This document shows positions 8,584 through 10,821 of a DNA stretch of 10,821 nt, piece by piece. Origin of the DNA: CAZTLI01 sp964614375 (GTDB lineage Bacteria > Chloroflexota > Anaerolineae > Aggregatilineales > Phototrophicaceae); contig CAZTLI010000159.1 of the NCBI GenBank assembly GCA_964614375.1, forward strand, positions 1 to 10,821, in the 5' to 3' direction. The notes beneath the pieces are model-generated. The model did no database searches and was not told the origin of the DNA. It worked only from the letters and a program-made list of their open reading frames with translations. Position 1 is the first letter of the stretch, and each line of letters starts with the position of its first letter. The translations under genes were made by a program, and so were the position numbers.

Positions 8584-9012
8584 ATGAAGTGGCTGCTGCA
8601 TTTGGGCTTACTATTGATAGCAAGTATAGGGCTTGCGGCCTGTGCCCCTGCCGTATCGTCCCCATCTGCGCCAGACATCGCACCGCCGACCGTCGATTCG
8701 ATTGTGCCCGTCGAAGCGCCGCGTCCCCGCTTTTTGAATGCACACGCCGAATGGTGAAGTACCTGACGCCGCAATTGGCCCATCGTGCATGGGCTTGAAC
8801 AAGAGTATGGCGCTGTCATTGACTTCATCCATCTGAATATCGACGATTCAACGACATTGCCGCTGCGTCAGCAGTTCGGCCTGACAGACCGTTCACAGTA
8901 TGCGCTGGTCGCGACAGCGGGCGAGGTGCGTAATCGTTGGGTGGGGCCATTGAACTATGCTACCGTCGCCACTGCGATACGGGACTTGCTGGCAGAAGCC
9001 GAATCGCGATGA
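8584..9012 (+). CDS. Putative selenoprotein: thioredoxin-like lipoprotein with Sec-x-x-Sec active site
   Basis: One frame of 142 codons runs from ATG 8584 to TGA 9010-9012 with two internal TGA codons, 58 (8755-8757) and 61 (8764-8766). Residues 1-20 are a lipoprotein signal (MKWLLHLGLLLIASIGLAAC; lipobox LAAC, Cys20 as TGT). A Pro/Ser-rich linker follows, then a thioredoxin fold: FLNAHAEW, TGA, Ser-Thr, TGA, RRNWPIVHGLEQEYG, then FIHLNIDD, the strand YALVATAGEV and a C-terminal helix. Thioredoxin-family proteins have Cys-x-x-Cys exactly where the TGAs fall (AEWCxxCRxxxP pattern). Selenocysteine at both sites (UxxU) is the simplest reading, giving an outward-facing redox lipoprotein. Alternatives are a UGA-reading tRNA-Cys or a pseudogene. 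The ribosome binding site is weak (AGAGA at 8573-8577). The usual cis-proline before the fourth strand is not evident (SQYALV). Conventional calling would give a 57-residue peptide plus a GTG-8785 fragment. Confidence 0.75.
8778..8794 (+). promoter_or_regulatory. Candidate bacterial SECIS hairpin
   Basis: GCCCAT (8778-8783) pairs perfectly with ATGGGC (8789-8794) around the loop CGTGC (8784-8788). Bacterial SECIS elements have a small apical loop with a conserved G in its first two bases, often followed by U, a short distance after the UGA. Here G8785-U8786 fit, with 18 bases between the second TGA and that G, and 27 from the first, so one hairpin could serve both. An unpaired U (8776) lies just below the helix. 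It is inside the coding sequence, as expected in bacteria. Folding was judged by eye only. Confidence 0.55.
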
Positions 9013-9036
9013 GGAAACGGTTCGACAGCGCGAACT

Positions 9037-9307
9037 GTAGGGACAATCCGCCAAGAACCTGACACTTTTGTTCAGTGTGCCGTTTCCACCGCCCGACGAT
9101 ACCTGGCGGCCACAGCGCCACATCCACTGAAATGCACACCTTTTTGTAGGGCACAACACGCGCATTGTGGCTGTTTTGTCATCTTCAGATGACGTGTCTT
9201 GCGGGCAGCCGCGCGTTTTAGCGTGTGGCGGGATACCCGCGATTGCCACCGGTAGCCTTCGCCTTAAACTGTCAGGTTCTCAGAACAATTCGGTGTGATT
9301 GTCCTAC
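9037..9307. repeat. Imperfect terminal inverted repeats of a possible MITE/IS remnant
   Basis: The left arm has GTAGGGACAATC (9037-9048) and then AGAACCTGACA (9054-9064). The right arm, inverted, has TGTCAGGTTCT (9270-9280) and GATTGTCCTAC (9297-9307). The inner 11 bases match perfectly. The outer motifs match except for one G, and the spacers differ (5 versus 16 bases). Two shared blocks in the same order suggest decayed terminal inverted repeats of a 270-bp non-coding element. No target-site duplication is clear and no transposase is present. Confidence 0.35.
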
Positions 9308-9318
9308 ATCATCACACC
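9292..9318 (-). terminator. Terminator candidate for the 2TM gene cluster
   Basis: GGTGTGAT (9292-9299) and ATCACACC (9311-9318) form a perfect 8-bp stem with an 11-base loop, 10 bases past the stop codon of the 9329-9673 gene. On the minus strand it is followed by GAATTGTT, only mildly T-rich, so the terminator may be weak. Confidence 0.5.
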
Positions 9319-9328
9319 ACTGCATCGG

Positions 9329-9673
9329 CTAAACCACAGATGCCGCGTCACGCCGTGCGCGTTCTGATTGACGCGCTCTGGCTTCAGCCCGGATGAAGTG
9401 AATCGTATGCAGGATCAAGCCGATTCCCCAGATAACGATCAATAATCCGAGTGTGGAACTGCTGCCCGTATGTGGTCGCGAGTCCAACCAGGTCGCAAAC
9501 CCGCCGAATGTATCCTGTAGTCGCAGGGGAAGGATCATGCTTGCCAGAACACAGCCGAAGACGGATAGACCACAACCAATATGGAGATAATAGATGATAC
9601 GACGGCGAATGCGATAGCGAGTGAAGTGGGTGGTTTCAAGCGGGGCTGTTACAACGTCGGGAGACTTTCTCAT
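9329..9673 (-). CDS. 2TM-domain-like small membrane protein
   Basis: This 114-residue protein has a basic lead (TRYRIRRRIIYYLHIG, 18-33), a first membrane helix about 26-50, a short outside loop with TWLDSRPHTG, a second helix about 74-95 (LGLLIVIWGIGLILHTIHFI) and a charged tail (RAEARARQSERARRD). The WGIGLILHTIHF pattern in the second helix resembles the 2TM domain family, where such modules sit alone or beside signalling domains. The function is unknown. AAGAGG (complement of 9680-9685) is 6 bases before the ATG. It follows the 241-residue 2TM-like gene by 73 bases, and a promoter candidate lies in that gap. Confidence 0.78.
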   Translation of the reverse strand: MRKSPDVVTAPLETTHFTRYRIRRRIIYYLHIGCGLSVFGCVLASMILPLRLQDTFGGFATWLDSRPHTGSSSTLGLLIVIWGIGLILHTIHFIRAEARARQSERARRDAASVV

Positions 9674-9714
9674 GGCGAGCCTCTTCTACAAACACAACCC
9701 CTTCTAACATCTTG

Positions 9715-9741
9715 CGTATATCATTGTGCAGCTCTTGTCAA
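9715..9741 (-). promoter_or_regulatory. Internal promoter candidate for the 9329-9673 gene
   Basis: A perfect TTGACA on the minus strand (complement of 9736-9741) is followed after 15 bases by TATACG (complement of 9715-9720). The -35 is strong, but the spacer is short and the -10 matches at only 4 of 6. It would allow expression of the last gene apart from the rest of the cluster. Confidence 0.4.
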
Positions 9742-9746
9742 TAACA

Positions 9747-10472
9747 TCAGCCCTGTGCCTGTCCATTTTGTGGCGGCGACCAGCCGCCTTCGTCCATACC
9801 GACCAGTTCGCCATCGTCTGTCAAACGCAGAACCCGTTCGGCGTCGCGATAAGGTACGTTCTCGACAAGGGTTTCTTCTTCGTAGCTGCGGGTACGTTTG
9901 GGTTTTTGTGACCAATCGCCGCTGCGTATCATTTCTTCCTGTATCGCGCGATCTCTGGCTTCGTTATTGAAGTATGAGAGCGTGTGCAGCAGCAAAATCG
10001 CGCCCCAGACCAGTGTGAATGTCAGCGGAGTCTGATAGAATATTCGGGAATCTTCAGACATAAAGTTCATATAACTAGAATAGTTCGCCCACGCGATGAG
10101 TTGCGCGATTCCATACACGGTAATGTGTGCCAGATAGCGGAAGCGCCGGCTGTAGCGCCGTTCAATGAGGCGAATGGTTTCGGGCTTTTCGGGTCGATTG
10201 CCATGCCATGCCCGCCATATCCGTCCCGGCAGATTCCACGTCCAGACGATTGCCGAACCGGTGAAACGGAACGACGCACGTACCGCATTGATTGTTTGTG
10301 TCCACGACCAGCGGATGAAGCGCCCGGATTGGCGCGCTGCCCATGCCCCTGCCATCGCGGTGATGCGGAGGACACCTGCCAATACGCCCAGAATGCCATG
10401 TAACACCGCCGCCAGCAAACCGCCTTGAGCAATGGGTGCATCTGAGTTTTTGCGTTTTCGTTTTTCCATCAT
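9747..10472 (-). CDS. Membrane protein with N-terminal hydrophobic region and 2TM-like domain
   Basis: This 241-residue protein starts with a Lys/Arg-rich stretch (MMEKRKRKNS) and a hydrophobic helix (about 17-45). A Trp- and Arg-rich amphipathic segment (50-90, with WSWTQT, IVWTWN, RIWRAWH) follows. A 2TM-like domain comes next (about 105-170: RRYSRRFRYLAHITVYGIAQ, then FTLVWGAILLLHTLSYF), and then an acidic cytoplasmic tail ending WSPPQNGQAQG. The function is unknown. Helix 2 (VWGAILLLHTLSYF) resembles WGIGLILHTIHF in the next gene, suggesting related modules. AAGGTG (complement of 10481-10486) lies 8 bases before the first ATG, favouring 10472 over the adjacent ATG. Its stop is TGA, so UGA does terminate translation in this genome. 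Confidence 0.78.
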   Translation of the reverse strand: MMEKRKRKNSDAPIAQGGLLAAVLHGILGVLAGVLRITAMAGAWAARQSGRFIRWSWTQTINAVRASFRFTGSAIVWTWNLPGRIWRAWHGNRPEKPETIRLIERRYSRRFRYLAHITVYGIAQLIAWANYSSYMNFMSEDSRIFYQTPLTFTLVWGAILLLHTLSYFNNEARDRAIQEEMIRSGDWSQKPKRTRSYEEETLVENVPYRDAERVLRLTDDGELVGMDEGGWSPPQNGQAQG

Positions 10473-10507
10473 GCGCTATCCACCTTTATGCACCGGGTTG
10501 AACCCAT

Positions 10508-10821
10508 CTACTCCGACCCGACCATTATATAGACACGAGCATCGCCCTCGGTGGCGGCTTTTTCGCCATCGTGGTCAGCTTGAATAAATAACGCCGAATC
10601 CGTGCCGGAGTCGGTCAACCAGCGGTCTACATCGCCTGCCTGTGTGCCATCGCGCACGAATTGCAATCCCCGCACACCCATCCACATCAACAAACCCATC
10701 GCGATCAGCAACACAACCGGCAGCGGCAGGCGATTATCCGGCGTCAACAACCACAACGCCCACAGGATATTGGTCGCGGCGAGGATTTTGAAAGCGAAGG
10801 TGGCGAAATGGGCGCGGCGTT
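10508..10821 (-). CDS. Membrane protein, C-terminal part (start outside window)
   Basis: The minus-strand frame stays open to the window edge, so the start lies beyond base 10821. The 103 visible residues contain RRAHFATFAF, a first helix (ILAATNILWALWLLT), a polar turn (PDNRLP), a second helix (VVLLIAMGLLMWMGVRGLQFV), then a soluble tail with DVDRWLTDSGTDSALFIQAD and a C-terminal strand (RVYIMVGSE). The helix pair has the same layout as the two downstream 2TM-like genes, and the helix 2 end (MGVRGLQF) sits where those have LHTIHF/LHTLSYF. It lies 35 bases upstream of the next gene on the same strand, so co-transcription is likely. The TTG at 10756 is not a convincing start. Confidence 0.65.
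   Translation of the reverse strand, partial: RRAHFATFAFKILAATNILWALWLLTPDNRLPLPVVLLIAMGLLMWMGVRGLQFVRDGTQAGDVDRWLTDSGTDSALFIQADHDGEKAATEGDARVYIMVGSE

Larger units (their letters stand above)
9013..9328. other. Gene-free region rich in inverted repeats
   Basis: No credible gene lies between the thioredoxin-like stop and the 2TM cluster. The region holds several inverted repeats: CGGTTCG/CGAACTG (9018-9024, 9031-9037), GGAAACGG/CCGTTTCC (9013-9020, 9080-9087), the long-range AGAACCTGACA pair, and a hairpin at 9292-9318. Minus-strand open frames here (for example 8893-9249) have no recognisable domain and overlap the thioredoxin-like gene. Confidence 0.5.

Noticed and set aside
8755..8766. TGA read as Trp or Gly (alternative genetic code)
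   Set aside because: Neither fits an active-site position occupied by Cys in the family, TGG encodes Trp in the same gene, and TGA terminates other genes here.
8785..9012. Independent 75-residue gene starting at GTG 8785
   Set aside because: It has no ribosome binding site and lacks the first part of the thioredoxin fold. It is in frame with the lipoprotein start at 8584, so it is better read as the end of the TGA-containing gene.
8539..9064. TGTCAGGT (8539-8546) and ACCTGACA (9057-9064) flanking the selenoprotein gene as an inverted pair
   Set aside because: Eight matching bases over this distance can arise by chance, and the better match for the right-hand copy is at 9270-9280.
9013..9190. 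Readthrough of the final TGA at 9010 into a further open frame
   Set aside because: The translation beyond it has no thioredoxin or other domain character and enters the inverted-repeat region; the protein is already complete at residue 142.
8893..9249. 118-residue minus-strand open frame with several cysteines
   Set aside because: It overlaps the thioredoxin-like gene antisense, spans the inverted repeats, and shows no recognisable zinc-finger spacing or transposase motif.

Overview
This window is GC-moderate bacterial DNA. Its exported-protein set (a FAS1-DUF4397-FAS1 protein, a DUF2330 protein, a TolB-like propeller and 2TM-domain proteins) resembles that of Anaerolineae-type Chloroflexota. 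That placement is an inference from protein style; no marker gene is present. I see no rRNA, tRNA, CRISPR array or intact transposase.

Layout. Bases 1-265 hold no supportable gene. Two plus-strand genes follow, each behind its own sigma-70-like promoter: an M20 peptidase-family amidohydrolase of the carbamoylase/allantoate amidohydrolase type (313-1584), and a radical SAM protein with a C-terminal helix-hairpin-helix of the putative DNA modification/repair type (1686-2858). A perfect hairpin separates them from a converging block of minus-strand genes for exported or membrane proteins. These are a DUF2330 protein (2924-4060) behind an ECF-type promoter candidate, a secreted FAS1-DUF4397-FAS1 protein (4400-5971), a small two-helix membrane protein (6217-6534) and a secreted beta-propeller (6686-8218). 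Each of the last three has a hairpin terminator candidate downstream.

The most interesting locus is 8584-9012 (+). One continuous frame encodes a lipoprotein signal peptide followed by a thioredoxin fold. It is interrupted only by two TGA codons, which sit exactly where the two cysteines of the CxxC active site belong (AEW-TGA-Ser-Thr-TGA-RRNW). A 6-bp hairpin with a CGUGC loop follows at a distance suited to a bacterial SECIS element. I read this as a probable Sec-x-x-Sec (UxxU) thioredoxin-like selenolipoprotein, which standard gene calling would split into a 57-residue peptide and a GTG-started fragment, or miss altogether.

Bases 9013-9310 carry no gene but several inverted repeats, perhaps the remnant of a small mobile element. 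The window ends in a minus-strand cluster of small membrane proteins (10821 to 9329) with 2TM-domain-like layouts; the first of these runs off the window edge.

Functionally, most of the window looks outward-facing: adhesion or matrix (FAS1), envelope proteins and an extracytoplasmic redox lipoprotein. The two cytoplasmic enzymes at the left are unrelated to this theme.
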